NCBI GenBank assembly: GCA_905234495.1
Contig: CAJOHE010000005.1
Location: forward strand, 1 to 64,000
From: an uncultured Eubacterium sp.
GTDB lineage: Bacteria; Bacillota; Clostridia; Oscillospirales; Acutalibacteraceae
Direction of reading: 5' to 3'
Length of the DNA stretch: 64,000 bases
In this document: piece by piece, positions 32,610-41,314 of the stretch
Layout: the number at the start of each line of letters is the position of its first letter
How positions within the stretch are numbered: position 1 is the stretch's first letter
Translations under genes and position numbers: made by a program
The notes under the pieces: generated by a model
The model's database searches: none
What the model saw: only the letters and a program-made list of their open reading frames with translations
Told to the model about the DNA's origin: nothing

Positions 32610-33467
32610 ATGAATGATTGCAGATTTTGCGAAAACGGCGACTGGCTCAACGGCAAAACCGTTATCGTAACCGGCGCTTCGGGCGGTATGGGCGCAGGCA
32701 TCGCAGCAACGCTTATCAAAAAGCACGGCTGCCGCGTTGTCGGCGTTGCAAGAAGCGAGCCGAAGATGCTCAACTTTATCGAGGAACTCGGCCCCACATA
32801 TGCCGAGCAGTTTTCCTACAAGCTCTTTGACGTGTCTAAAAAAGAGAACTGGGAAAACTTTGCAAAGGAGCTTGAAGAGGAGGGAATCGTTCCGTCAGTT
32901 CTTGTGAACAACGCGGGTATTCTTCCCAAATTCAAGCGCTTTGACAGATATTCCTACGACGAGATTGAGAAGGCGATGAACATCAACTTCTATTCCTGCC
33001 TCTACGGCGTAAAGACCTTCCTTCCCGTGCTTCTTACTCAGGACGACCCCGGAATCATCAACGTTGATTCCTCGGCGGCGCTTATGACTCTTGCGGGCAC
33101 TTCGATGTACAGCGCGTCAAAGGCGGCGCTCAAGGGCTTCACAGAGGCGCTCAGAATTGAGTTCAAGGGCAAGTGCTACGTCGGTCTTGTATGCCCCGGC
33201 TTTACGAAGACCGATATCTTCCGCGACCAGAGCAACGAGGGCGGCAAGGGACAGAAGGTTATGGATATGATTTCAACCGACTGCGACCTTATGGTTAAGA
33301 TGATTATGTTCGGCATCGAGCACAAGAGACCTATGATGGTTCACGGACTTGACGCTCACGCTATGTCAATTTTCAACAGAATGCTTCCCGTTATGGGCTC
33401 TGAGCTTTTCTCGCTTGTAATGAAGGTTGCGGATATAGATTTGTTCAACGACGTTTTCAGGGATTAA
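32610..33467 (+). CDS. Short-chain dehydrogenase/reductase
   Basis: 285 residues, a classical NAD(P)-dependent oxidoreductase. Visible motifs are TGASGGMG (21-28, cofactor), NNAG (100-103), the catalytic Ser of 'INVDSSAA' (about 154), Y167 and K171 in YSASK. 'VGVARSE' after the second strand favours NADP(H). The C-terminal 60 residues contain a hydrophobic helix ('MMVHGLDAHAMSIFNRMLPVMG') as in hydroxysteroid-dehydrogenase-like SDRs, but the substrate cannot be read. It is followed 16 nt later by the transporter gene, so the pair probably imports and reduces or oxidises one compound. Confidence 0.85.
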   Translation: MNDCRFCENGDWLNGKTVIVTGASGGMGAGIAATLIKKHGCRVVGVARSEPKMLNFIEELGPTYAEQFSYKLFDVSKKENWENFAKELEEEGIVPSVLVNNAGILPKFKRFDRYSYDEIEKAMNINFYSCLYGVKTFLPVLLTQDDPGIINVDSSAALMTLAGTSMYSASKAALKGFTEALRIEFKGKCYVGLVCPGFTKTDIFRDQSNEGGKGQKVMDMISTDCDLMVKMIMFGIEHKRPMMVHGLDAHAMSIFNRMLPVMGSELFSLVMKVADIDLFNDVFRD

Positions 33468-33482
33468 TCCCGGGAGGATGCT

Positions 33483-34937
33483 ATGGAAGACAAAACCACA
33501 AAAAAGTATTTAAGCTTTAAAGAGATTGCCGCCTATTCGCTCGGTCTTTTCGGCTTTCAGGCGATAGTAGGTCTTCTCAATTCGTATCAGGCAGAGTTTG
33601 ACGCGTCGATTTTAGGCGCGGATATTGCGGTTGTCGGAATACTCATTCTCATCGCAAAGATTGTTTCCGCGGTTGCAGACCCCGTTGTGGGCAATCTCGT
33701 TGACCGCTCAAACAGCAAGCTCGGCAAATTCAAGTCAATGATAGTTTACTCAATCGCCCCTCTGCTTATTATGAGCGCGGTAATCTTCATTGACGTTCCG
33801 TTCAAAAACAACGGCATCGTAACGTACATCTGGATTTTCGTTACATACCTTATCTGGAGTATCGCCATGACAATGGGCGACGTTCCCTCACAGGGCATCG
33901 CGGCGGCTCTCACACCGAACCCGACCGAGAGAACAAACGTTGTTTCGATTTCAAACACCTTCAAGCAGATAGGCTTTTCCGCCTGCGTTGTAATCGTTCC
34001 GATAGTTTGTCTTATCATCCCCGAGGGCTCAAAGGTGTTCGTCAAGAAGGGCGAAACCGACACCCCGATGATTGCAACCGAGTATTTCTTCGTTGCGCTT
34101 CTCACGGCTGTTTTAGGCTGCGCGCTCTTTGCCCTTATTCCTCTTATCAATAAGGAAAGAGTAATCACCGAGGCAAACGAAAAGATTACTGCCAAGGATA
34201 TGGTAAACGCCCTCAAGGGCAACAAGCCCCTTATGCTTGTCATCGTTTCCTATTTCCTCGGCTTCGGCAGACAGATGGCTATGGGCATTCAGGTTCAGGC
34301 TGCAAACGTTCTTTTAGGCTCTCAGAACCTCGTTGCCGTTCTCGGTATCGTAACCGCTATCGGCTCAATGATTAGTATGGCTCTCTGTCCGATGCTCATC
34401 AAAAAGCTCAACGAAAAAAGAGCGTACATTCTTCTTTCGGTTTACGGCTTTGCGGCGTCGATTCTCTCGTTTGCTGTGGGACACTTCTGGTTCAAGTCGC
34501 CCGACAATATCGTTTTGACGGTTCTCTTCTATGCGTCGCTCTTCCTCATCGGTCTTCAGTTCGGTGCGGTAACGCTTATGCCGATGATTATGACCGCTGA
34601 CTGCGTTGACTACTACGAGTACGAAACGGGCAAGAGAATGGAAGGCGCGGCTTATTCAATCCTCACCCTTACGATTAAGGTTTGCCTTGCGCTCGGCGTT
34701 GCTCTCGGCCTTGTTTTCGTTGGCGTTTCGGGCTATTCCGATACGGTTAAGGCTATTGAGGCAGGAACGGCTACGGGCTTTGAGCTGAAGACGAAGGATA
34801 TTATCTTCTTCGCATATACTGCAGTTCCCGGCTTCCTTGCGCTTATCTCGATAATCCCGATGTTCAGGTATGACATCGTCGGCGACAAGAAGGCGAAGAT
34901 TTCCGCCGCTCTTGCAGAAAAGAGAGATAAGGAATAA
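33483..34937 (+). CDS. GPH-family MFS transporter
   Basis: 484 residues with 11-12 transmembrane segments. The 'ADPVVGNLVDRSNSKLGKFKSMIVYS' loop (about 66-91) is the glycoside-pentoside-hexuronide:cation symporter signature, and 'MTADCVDYYEYETGKRMEGAAYSI' (about 370-393) is the equally typical second motif. Family members bring in sugars, hexuronides or, in gut Clostridia, glycosides and steroids using Na+ or H+. CGGGAGGATGCT precedes the ATG. Its terminator overlaps the promoter of the next gene. Confidence 0.85.
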   Translation: MEDKTTKKYLSFKEIAAYSLGLFGFQAIVGLLNSYQAEFDASILGADIAVVGILILIAKIVSAVADPVVGNLVDRSNSKLGKFKSMIVYSIAPLLIMSAVIFIDVPFKNNGIVTYIWIFVTYLIWSIAMTMGDVPSQGIAAALTPNPTERTNVVSISNTFKQIGFSACVVIVPIVCLIIPEGSKVFVKKGETDTPMIATEYFFVALLTAVLGCALFALIPLINKERVITEANEKITAKDMVNALKGNKPLMLVIVSYFLGFGRQMAMGIQVQAANVLLGSQNLVAVLGIVTAIGSMISMALCPMLIKKLNEKRAYILLSVYGFAASILSFAVGHFWFKSPDNIVLTVLFYASLFLIGLQFGAVTLMPMIMTADCVDYYEYETGKRMEGAAYSILTLTIKVCLALGVALGLVFVGVSGYSDTVKAIEAGTATGFELKTKDIIFFAYTAVPGFLALISIIPMFRYDIVGDKKAKISAALAEKRDKE

Positions 34938-34953
34938 TCAGTATAAATTTAAC

Positions 34954-34987
34954 AGCGGCTATGTTATTTACATAGCCGCTTTTTTTT
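34954..34987 (+). terminator. Intrinsic terminator overlapping the next promoter
   Basis: AGCGGCTATGT-tattt-ACATAGCCGCT followed by T7. The 3' arm carries the -35 of the next gene. Confidence 0.85.
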
Positions 34988-34995
34988 GGTATAAT
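34967..34995 (+). promoter_or_regulatory. Promoter of the LRR surface protein
   Basis: TTTACA (34967-34972) inside the terminator stem, 17 nt, TATAAT (34990-34995) preceded by TGG. Confidence 0.65.
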
Positions 34996-35013
34996 ATAAG
35001 GAGAGGTGATTTT

Positions 35014-36294
35014 ATGAAAAAATCAATCAGTTTAATTCTTGCCTTAATTATGCTGCTTTCCGCATTTGCGGGGCTTGATTTCAGCGCGTACGCGACAGAT
35101 ATTCCCTCAAAAATCGGAAGCAATATAACCGTAACATACGACAGCACGAATAAGGTTCTCACCCTTTCGGGCAAGGGTGCAATCGCCGACCAGGAGGAAT
35201 CGCCGTTTATCGATTGCTTTGATAATAATTTCAACAACAAGATTGTTATTTCAAGCGGCATTACCTCAATAGGCGCTCATCTTTTCGAGATGACGACGGC
35301 TTTTACCGAGCTTGAAATTGCCGACACGGTAACCGCAATCGGCGAATTCGCTTTTAACACAACAAGAATTGCCGAATTCAATATTCCCGCTTCGGTTACG
35401 TCCATAGGCAATTACGCTTTAGGCACAATGGCTGACCAGAACAAAAAAATAAAGAATCTGAAAAACCTTGCAATCAACGTTGACGAGAACAACGAGACCT
35501 ACTGCTCGGTTGACGGCGTGCTTTTCAGCAAGGATATGAAAACCCTTATTCAGGCGCCCTGCGCATTCGGGGGAACCGACGGCGAATACGTTGTCCCCGA
35601 CGGCGTTGAGCATATCGGCAAGGCTGCATTTCTCGTTTGCCTGAATTTGAAGAAGGTGACGATTCCCGAGTCGGTTGAGCTCATCAACGAGGACGCGTTT
35701 TCGCTTTGCAAAAACCTCACCGAGATTACCTTCGGCAGAAGCCAGAAGCTTGTTATCAACTACTCTGCGTTCACCTATAACTACTATGATTCCGCAACGC
35801 AGCAGACAAGCGTTGTCCCGAACAACGAGAATATGCTCTTTAAGGTTTATCCCTCAACGAGCGCTCTGACCTTTGCAAAGAACAATTCCATCAACTACGA
35901 GCTTATTGAACCCGAGCCGATACAGACGGGCTGGGTCAAGGTTGACGGCAAGTGGTATTTCTACGATGAAAACGGCGTTATGCAAAAGGGCTGGCTTAAG
36001 GACGGCGGAAAGTGGTATTTCCTCGACAGCTCGGGCGTTATGAAGACCGGCTGGATTAAGTCCGGCGGAAAATGGTACTATCTCGCAAAGTCGGGCGCGA
36101 TGACGACCGGCTGGCAGAAGGTGGGCAACTACTGGTACTATATGAACAAGTCGGGCGCTATGCAGACGGGCTGGATTAAGCTTTCGGGCAAGTGGTACTA
36201 CCTAAACACAAACGGCTCAATGCGTACAGCAAACCTGACGTACAAGGGCAAGGTTTACAAATTCAACAAGAGCGGAGTATGTTTAAATCCGTAA
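35014..36294 (+). CDS. Secreted BspA-type LRR protein with choline-binding-like repeats
   Basis: 426 residues. A signal peptide (1 to about 27, cleavage after AYA) starts at ATG 35014, supported by GGAGAGGTGATTTT; a much longer open frame runs into the transporter gene and is rejected. Residues about 90-290 hold LRR_5 repeats ('ITSIGAHLFEMTTAFTELEIADTVTAIGEFAF'). Five 20-residue repeats of the form GWxxxxGKWYYxxxxGxMxT occupy about 308-407, plus a degenerate sixth. These aromatic repeats bind choline or glucan on cell-wall polymers in other Firmicutes. The protein is likely held on the cell surface non-covalently. Confidence 0.85.
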   Translation: MKKSISLILALIMLLSAFAGLDFSAYATDIPSKIGSNITVTYDSTNKVLTLSGKGAIADQEESPFIDCFDNNFNNKIVISSGITSIGAHLFEMTTAFTELEIADTVTAIGEFAFNTTRIAEFNIPASVTSIGNYALGTMADQNKKIKNLKNLAINVDENNETYCSVDGVLFSKDMKTLIQAPCAFGGTDGEYVVPDGVEHIGKAAFLVCLNLKKVTIPESVELINEDAFSLCKNLTEITFGRSQKLVINYSAFTYNYYDSATQQTSVVPNNENMLFKVYPSTSALTFAKNNSINYELIEPEPIQTGWVKVDGKWYFYDENGVMQKGWLKDGGKWYFLDSSGVMKTGWIKSGGKWYYLAKSGAMTTGWQKVGNYWYYMNKSGAMQTGWIKLSGKWYYLNTNGSMRTANLTYKGKVYKFNKSGVCLNP

Positions 36295-36305
36295 GGTAAC
36301 ACAGT

Positions 36306-36971
36306 ATGACATACAAGTATGAGCTGCACTGCCACACGAGGGGCGTTTCCGACTGCGGCAGGGTGCAGCCTGAAAAAATAGCAAAGCTATATATGGAAAA
36401 GGGCTATGACGGAATCGTTGTGACCGACCACTACAGCCCGCTTACCTTCTACAAGAAAAATCTGTTCACCCCCGAAAAGTATTCGGGCTTCTATCTGAGC
36501 GGATACAGAAGGATGAAAGAGTATGCGGGCGACAGGTTTACGGTCCTTCTCGGAATGGAACTGAGGCACTACGCCACCGCAAACGACTACCTCATCTACG
36601 GCGTTGAGGAAGATTTTATCATAAACGGCGGCAACCTGATGACGCTTCTTGAAAAGGATATGTTCAGGCGATGCAAGGAACAGGGCTACCTCGTGTTTCA
36701 GGCGCATCCGTTTCGCCCGTTCATAGTGAGATGCAACCCCGATTATCTCGACGGAATCGAGGTCTACAACGGCAAGACCGATTTCAAAAGAAATCAGAAG
36801 GCGCTTGAATGGGCAAAGAAGCACGGAAAGCTGATGAGCTCGGGCTCGGATTTTCACACCGAGGAACACCTTGCAAGGGGCGGCATAATCACGGACAGAA
36901 AAATAACTTCCAACGCGGATTTGCTGGAAGTTCTGAAATCTCAGGAATTTGAGAGAATTGAAACGTATTAA
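36306..36971 (+). CDS. PHP-domain metal-dependent phosphoesterase
   Basis: 221 residues. PHP metal motifs are 'ELHCHTRGVSDCG' (H8, H10), 'TDH' (about 40), 'GMELRHY' (E78), 'QAHPFRPF' and 'SGSDFHTEEH'. The sequence is of the YciV/TrpH-like type that hydrolyses nucleotide or small phosphoesters. PHP phosphatases also serve as CpsB tyrosine phosphatases in capsule systems, but the CpsB-typical N-terminus is not seen here. It starts 12 nt after the LRR gene and converges on the capsule operon. Confidence 0.8.
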   Translation: MTYKYELHCHTRGVSDCGRVQPEKIAKLYMEKGYDGIVVTDHYSPLTFYKKNLFTPEKYSGFYLSGYRRMKEYAGDRFTVLLGMELRHYATANDYLIYGVEEDFIINGGNLMTLLEKDMFRRCKEQGYLVFQAHPFRPFIVRCNPDYLDGIEVYNGKTDFKRNQKALEWAKKHGKLMSSGSDFHTEEHLARGGIITDRKITSNADLLEVLKSQEFERIETY

Positions 36972-36974
36972 AAC

Positions 36975-37006
36975 AAAAAGACCAAGTCAGGCTTGGTCTT
37001 TTTTTC
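36975..37006. terminator. Bidirectional terminator at the end of the capsule operon
   Basis: AAAGACCAAG-tcagg-CTTGGTCTTTTTTT; the operon's last stop codon lies in the loop. Confidence 0.85.
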
Positions 37007-38066
37007 TTTTATCAAAATATTTGAATATCGGTTTTTCAAGCGCATAGATTCTCGCAAGGTCGATAAGCGAGCAGACTGCAAAAACACAGATGCAGCTTAT
37101 AAACGCGTGAAGTATGAGCCTGTAAAGCGGCGCCGTATACATTTCGCTGACGTGCAGAAGCTTAACCCAGATGAGGTCACGCATGGCGTCGCCGCCCGCG
37201 TGGATTAAAAGCACGCCGAACGTCGTTGAAGCGATAATATTTATAAGCTTTGAGTTTTTGATTCGGATATTCTTAAAAACAAGGAACATAAAAATACCGA
37301 TTAAAAACGCGAGAAGCTTTGCGGGCGTGTCGGTAAAATAGTAGTAATACGCGCCCGTCGCGCCGAGCCTTTTGCACAGCAGGTCTATGACAACAATGCC
37401 TGCAAATGCACCGAGCACGAGGACAATCAGAGCCGGAACGCAGTATTTGTTTTTGTCAAAATACTTATTCGGATAAAGTCTTATGTACGCCGCAAAGAAA
37501 TATATCGCCGCATACCATATTATTTCATTGTATATATTTACGTTAAAGAACACCGTCGTAAAAACGGGGAAGACGATAAAAAGAATAATTAAAAGATACC
37601 TGTGAGCCTTTTCGTTCATCGCGTTTATCAGATAGTTATAAAACGGAATGAAGAGATAGAAAATCATAAACGAGGCGCTGAAGCCCTTGCCCGCGTTATA
37701 CGCCGTGCTGAACACGGCTGCGAAAACGCCTTTGAGGGTAAGCGCCGTAAGCCCCGCCGCGGCAAAGATTATGAAGAAGAGAATAACGTAGAATTTGTAT
37801 TCCGCGTAGACCTTCATATAGCGCCGCACCGTCAGCCTTGATTTGCACATAAAATAGCCGCTGATTAAAATGAAAACGTTGATGCCGATTTTTCCCCACA
37901 TTCCGAAAAACTGCAGAAAAAGCATATTCGGCGTTATCGCGTTGTAGTCAAACTGCCCTGCAATTCCCGAGTTTACGACATAGTGGTGCATTACAATCAG
38001 AAGCATTGTAATTATCCGAAGCAGCTCTATATTGCTGCTTCGCATCTTTTTTGCGTTACTTTCCAT
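36987..38066 (-). CDS. Acyltransferase 3 family membrane protein (copy A)
   Basis: 359 residues with about ten transmembrane helices. 'SSNIELLRIITMLLIVMHHY' is the family-3 acyltransferase N-terminus, with the His of 'MHHY' as catalytic candidate. Such enzymes O-acetylate or otherwise acylate polysaccharide units at the membrane. The ATG at 38066 is preferred to a TTG ten codons upstream. It is the last gene of the capsule operon and a diverged tandem duplicate of the 38130 gene. Confidence 0.8.
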   Translation of the reverse strand: MESNAKKMRSSNIELLRIITMLLIVMHHYVVNSGIAGQFDYNAITPNMLFLQFFGMWGKIGINVFILISGYFMCKSRLTVRRYMKVYAEYKFYVILFFIIFAAAGLTALTLKGVFAAVFSTAYNAGKGFSASFMIFYLFIPFYNYLINAMNEKAHRYLLIILFIVFPVFTTVFFNVNIYNEIIWYAAIYFFAAYIRLYPNKYFDKNKYCVPALIVLVLGAFAGIVVIDLLCKRLGATGAYYYYFTDTPAKLLAFLIGIFMFLVFKNIRIKNSKLINIIASTTFGVLLIHAGGDAMRDLIWVKLLHVSEMYTAPLYRLILHAFISCICVFAVCSLIDLARIYALEKPIFKYFDKRKKDQA

Positions 38067-38077
38067 TTCCTGTAATA

Positions 38078-38096
38078 ACCTCGCAGATTCTGTCAA
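38078..38096. repeat. 19-bp direct repeat upstream of acyltransferase A
   Basis: Identical to 39206-39224. The sequence belongs to the 3' end of the aminotransferase gene in the other copy, so this is a leftover of a duplication. Confidence 0.8.
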
Positions 38097-38129
38097 ATCT
38101 ATATGTTCAGTGCCCGAAGAGCTGCTTTT

Positions 38130-39194
38130 TTATTCGCATTTTATTATCGGGAATTTTACTTTTTTGTAAAACAGTTTGAGCATCAATCCCATTACCGAAC
38201 TGTAAATAAGATAAACCGCATAAGAGGCGGCATAAATTATTATGCAGCAGGCAAAGAGATGAAGAGTCATTATAAGCGGATTTTTCTGTACAAAAATATC
38301 AATCTTCGCTCTTTCAAGGAACATTGTGTTAATAAGAAACGCCGTGAACGTAGCCTTTGCCGCGCTGTTGATAACCTTGTTCGGCTTTATGCTGATGCTC
38401 TTGAATATCAGGAAAATCATTACCGATGCGGTGATTAAAAACGGGTTGCAGTAGGATAACGAGAAGTTATATCCGTACCCGCCCCTGATGCCGACAACGG
38501 TAAGAAGAAACAGCACGCAGACTGAGACGCCGAGGCAAAGCGGAATTCTTTTTGTTCCGAATTCGGCTTTTGCAAGATATGCGCCGATAATGTACATCAT
38601 TATGAAATTGATTACCGTATAGCCATAGCCGCTGCCGTAATGCCCTATCGGCGAAAGCCCGTGAAGCTCTACAGAAAAGAGATGCTGCGCTATGTCAATA
38701 GCGGTGGGCAGTACCGAAAACAGCACGAAAATGATGATTACAAGCTGCCTGAAACTCTTAATCGGAAGCGATTTGGTGAGCTTGTTGATATACGGCGAAA
38801 GGATATAAACACAGCAGTAAAGAACCACGTAATAATTAAGCGGCAGGAGGTAAATAATGAAATCCCTGACCGTGAACGTCAGGCTGCCGAAAAATGCGCG
38901 GTAAAGATAAAAAAGCTCCCTGAAAATGATTGTCTGCAGGAGAAGCTCAAACACCTTTTCACTTTTCACCGAGCTCTTTTTGCTCATAAAGTATCCGCTG
39001 ATGAGGATAAAGATGTTTACCGAGCAGGCGCTGAAGCACTGGAAAAAGTTCAGGATATAGTTATTGATATCTCCTGCGCCGAGCGTGTTTATTGCATAAT
39101 AATTGTAATAATGAATTGAGATAACGCCGAATATCGCGAATATTCTTAAAAGCTCAATATTGCTGCTTCGTATTGCTTTTGTACTGTTATCCAT
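38130..39194 (-). CDS. Acyltransferase 3 family membrane protein (copy B)
   Basis: 354 residues, about ten transmembrane helices, N-terminus 'SSNIELLRIFAIFGVISIHYYN' with a candidate catalytic His. The 5' ends of copies A and B are alike at both DNA and protein level, after which the chains diverge, so the two probably acylate different positions or sugars. The start overlaps the aminotransferase stop by 8 nt. Confidence 0.8.
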   Translation of the reverse strand: MDNSTKAIRSSNIELLRIFAIFGVISIHYYNYYAINTLGAGDINNYILNFFQCFSACSVNIFILISGYFMSKKSSVKSEKVFELLLQTIIFRELFYLYRAFFGSLTFTVRDFIIYLLPLNYYVVLYCCVYILSPYINKLTKSLPIKSFRQLVIIIFVLFSVLPTAIDIAQHLFSVELHGLSPIGHYGSGYGYTVINFIMMYIIGAYLAKAEFGTKRIPLCLGVSVCVLFLLTVVGIRGGYGYNFSLSYCNPFLITASVMIFLIFKSISIKPNKVINSAAKATFTAFLINTMFLERAKIDIFVQKNPLIMTLHLFACCIIIYAASYAVYLIYSSVMGLMLKLFYKKVKFPIIKCE

Positions 39195-40293
39195 TATTTC
39201 TGATGACCTCGCAGATTCTGTCAACCTCTTTTGTGCTCAGTTCCGCATACATCGGCAGACACAAAACGCTCTCGCTGATATGCTTTGCAATCGGCGTTTC
39301 GGCGCTGTTGAAGCGGCTCTTGTAGCAGTCAAACTGAGAGGTGAGCGGGAAGAAATACTTTCTTGCAAAGATGTTTTTGTCCGCAAGCTTCAGCATAAGC
39401 TCGTCGCGGCTCATACCGTATTCCTTGCGCTCAACGATAATCGGGAAGTATGAGTGGTTCTGGGTAACTCTTTCGTCAAGAGGTCTGAGCTTTATGCCCT
39501 TGATTCCGTCAAGCAGCTCGCGGTATCTCGTTTCCGCAACAAAGCGCTTTTCAATATTCTCGTCCGCGTGGCGAAGATTGCAAAGTCCCATCGCGGCGCA
39601 GAATTCGTTCATCTTGGCGTTGGTGCCGATTTCAACAACGTTGACCTGGTCGGCAAGACCGAAGTTTTTGATTGAGGCAAATTTTTCCCTGAGCGCTTCG
39701 TCCTTAAAGCAGACCGCGCCGCCCTCGATTGAGTTAAACACCTTGGTCGCGTGGAAGGAAAAGCAGGAAACGTCGCCGAAATTGCAGACGCCCTCGCCGT
39801 CAATCCTTTCGCCGAAGGCGTGAGCGGCGTCGTAAATCACCTTGAGATTATATTTGTCGGCAATTTTCTGTATCTTTTCAAAATCGCAGAGATTGCCGTA
39901 AACGTGAACGGGCATAATCGCCCCCGTGTTTTCGGTGATAAGCGCCTCAATTTTGTCGGCGTCGATGGTGTAGTCGTCCTCCCTGATGTCGCAGAAAACG
40001 GGTGTGAGCCCCTGCCTTACAATCGCGTGGGTGGTTGAAGCAAAGGTGAACGGGGTGGTGATGACCTCGCCCTTTATACCGAGCGCCTGAAGCGATATTT
40101 CAAGCGCCATATGTCCGTTTGTGAAAAGCTCAACGTTATAAGCGCCGATATATTCGGCAAGCCTTTTGGAAAATTCCTTGTGCTTTTCGCCCGAATTTGT
40201 GAGAATTCTGCTGTCCCAGATGTCGCTTATTTCGTTTACGTATTCCTCAATCGTGGGGATTGAGGGCTTTGTTACAAAGATTTTATCGCTCAT
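39187..40293 (-). CDS. DegT/DnrJ/EryC1/StrS sugar aminotransferase
   Basis: 368 residues, a PLP enzyme that aminates a nucleotide keto-sugar. K184 in 'FHATKVFNSIEGG' forms the Schiff base; D155 ('VIYDAAHAFG') and 'TTPFTFASTTHA' bind PLP. It is 2 nt after rmlB, so its likely substrate is dTDP-4-keto-6-deoxyglucose or its 3-keto isomer, giving a 4- or 3-amino-dideoxy sugar (VioA- or FdtB-like). AAAGAGG precedes the ATG. The regiochemistry cannot be settled from the sequence. Confidence 0.85.
   Translation of the reverse strand: MSDKIFVTKPSIPTIEEYVNEISDIWDSRILTNSGEKHKEFSKRLAEYIGAYNVELFTNGHMALEISLQALGIKGEVITTPFTFASTTHAIVRQGLTPVFCDIREDDYTIDADKIEALITENTGAIMPVHVYGNLCDFEKIQKIADKYNLKVIYDAAHAFGERIDGEGVCNFGDVSCFSFHATKVFNSIEGGAVCFKDEALREKFASIKNFGLADQVNVVEIGTNAKMNEFCAAMGLCNLRHADENIEKRFVAETRYRELLDGIKGIKLRPLDERVTQNHSYFPIIVERKEYGMSRDELMLKLADKNIFARKYFFPLTSQFDCYKSRFNSAETPIAKHISESVLCLPMYAELSTKEVDRICEVIRNNG
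39206..39224. repeat. 19-bp direct repeat within the aminotransferase 3' end
   Basis: Partner of 38078-38096. Confidence 0.8.
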
Positions 40294-40295
40294 AT

Positions 40296-41312
40296 TTACC
40301 TCTTTGAATACATCTTTTCATAGTAATCCCTGTAGGAACCGTTGATGATATTTTCCCACCATTTTTTGTTGTCGAGATACCATTTAACGGTTTTTTCTAT
40401 GCCCGTGTCAAAATCGGTTTCGGGCGCCCAGCCGAGCTCCTTCTGAATCTTTTCGGGGTTGATTGCATATCGCAAATCGTGCCCCGGCCGGTCGGTTACA
40501 AACGTGATTAAATCCTCGCTTTTGCCGAGCTTTGCAAGCACGGTTTTCACAACCTCGAGATTCGTCTTTTCATTGTGGCCGCCGATGTTGTAGACCTCGC
40601 CGACGGTGCCCTTCCTCATAACAAGGTCAATCGCCTTGCAGTGGTCCTCAACGTAGAGCCAGTCGCGCACGTTTTCGCCCTTGCCGTAGACGGGAATCGT
40701 GTTGTCGCCGAGGGCTCTTGAAATGATGAGAGGAATGAGCTTTTCGGGGAAGTGGTAGGGGCCGTAGTTGTTTGAACAGCGCGTGATTGTCACCGGAAGG
40801 GCGTAGGTTCTGTGGTACGCCTGAACAAGCAAATCCGCCCCCGCCTTCGATGCGCTGTAGGGAGAGCTTGTTTTAATCGGGGTGTCCTCGGTGAAAAACA
40901 GGTCGGGACGGTCGAGCGGCAAATCGCCGTAAACCTCGTCGGTCGAAACCTGATGAAAGCGCGTTATGCCGTATTTTCTGCAAGCGTCAAGAAGAGTCTG
41001 CGTGCCGAGAATGTTCGTTTTGAGAAAGAGGTCGGGCGCTTCGATTGAGCGGTCAACGTGGCTTTCTGCCGCAAAGTTAACAACTATGTCGGGGCGCTCG
41101 TTTTCAAAAAGGGCTTCAACGTCGGCCTTGCTTGAAATGTCGCCCCTGATGAATCTGAAGCGCTCGTTTTTCTGCGCGTCCTCAAGAGTTTCGAGATTTC
41201 CCGCATAGGTCAGCGCGTCAAAGCAGATTATCTCGTCGGCGCTGTTATTGAGTTCGTAATAGACGAAGTTTGAGCCGATAAAGCCCGCCCCGCCTGTAAC
41301 AACTATTTTCAT
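40296..41312 (-). CDS. rmlB: dTDP-glucose 4,6-dehydratase
   Basis: 338 residues, an extended SDR. TGGAGFIG (6-13) binds NAD, T124-D125-E126 are the dehydratase triad, and Y152/K156 (YSASK) the SDR catalytic pair. It forms dTDP-4-keto-6-deoxyglucose, the branch point for rhamnose and amino sugars. RmlA, RmlC and RmlD are not in the window, so dTDP-glucose must come from elsewhere. The start at 41312 follows AGAGG; the annotated frame begins two codons earlier at a TTG. Confidence 0.92.
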   Translation of the reverse strand: MKIVVTGGAGFIGSNFVYYELNNSADEIICFDALTYAGNLETLEDAQKNERFRFIRGDISSKADVEALFENERPDIVVNFAAESHVDRSIEAPDLFLKTNILGTQTLLDACRKYGITRFHQVSTDEVYGDLPLDRPDLFFTEDTPIKTSSPYSASKAGADLLVQAYHRTYALPVTITRCSNNYGPYHFPEKLIPLIISRALGDNTIPVYGKGENVRDWLYVEDHCKAIDLVMRKGTVGEVYNIGGHNEKTNLEVVKTVLAKLGKSEDLITFVTDRPGHDLRYAINPEKIQKELGWAPETDFDTGIEKTVKWYLDNKKWWENIINGSYRDYYEKMYSKR

Positions 41313-41314
41313 AA

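Noticed and set aside
34870..35013. 48-codon in-frame extension of the LRR protein into the transporter gene
   Set aside because: It lacks a start signal and would bury the signal peptide; the ATG at 35014 has GGAGAGG and a promoter just upstream.
35935..36240. Tandem DNA repeat or CRISPR-like array
   Set aside because: The periodicity of 60 bp is the coding of 20-residue cell-wall-binding repeats, with codon-level variation and no constant spacer structure.
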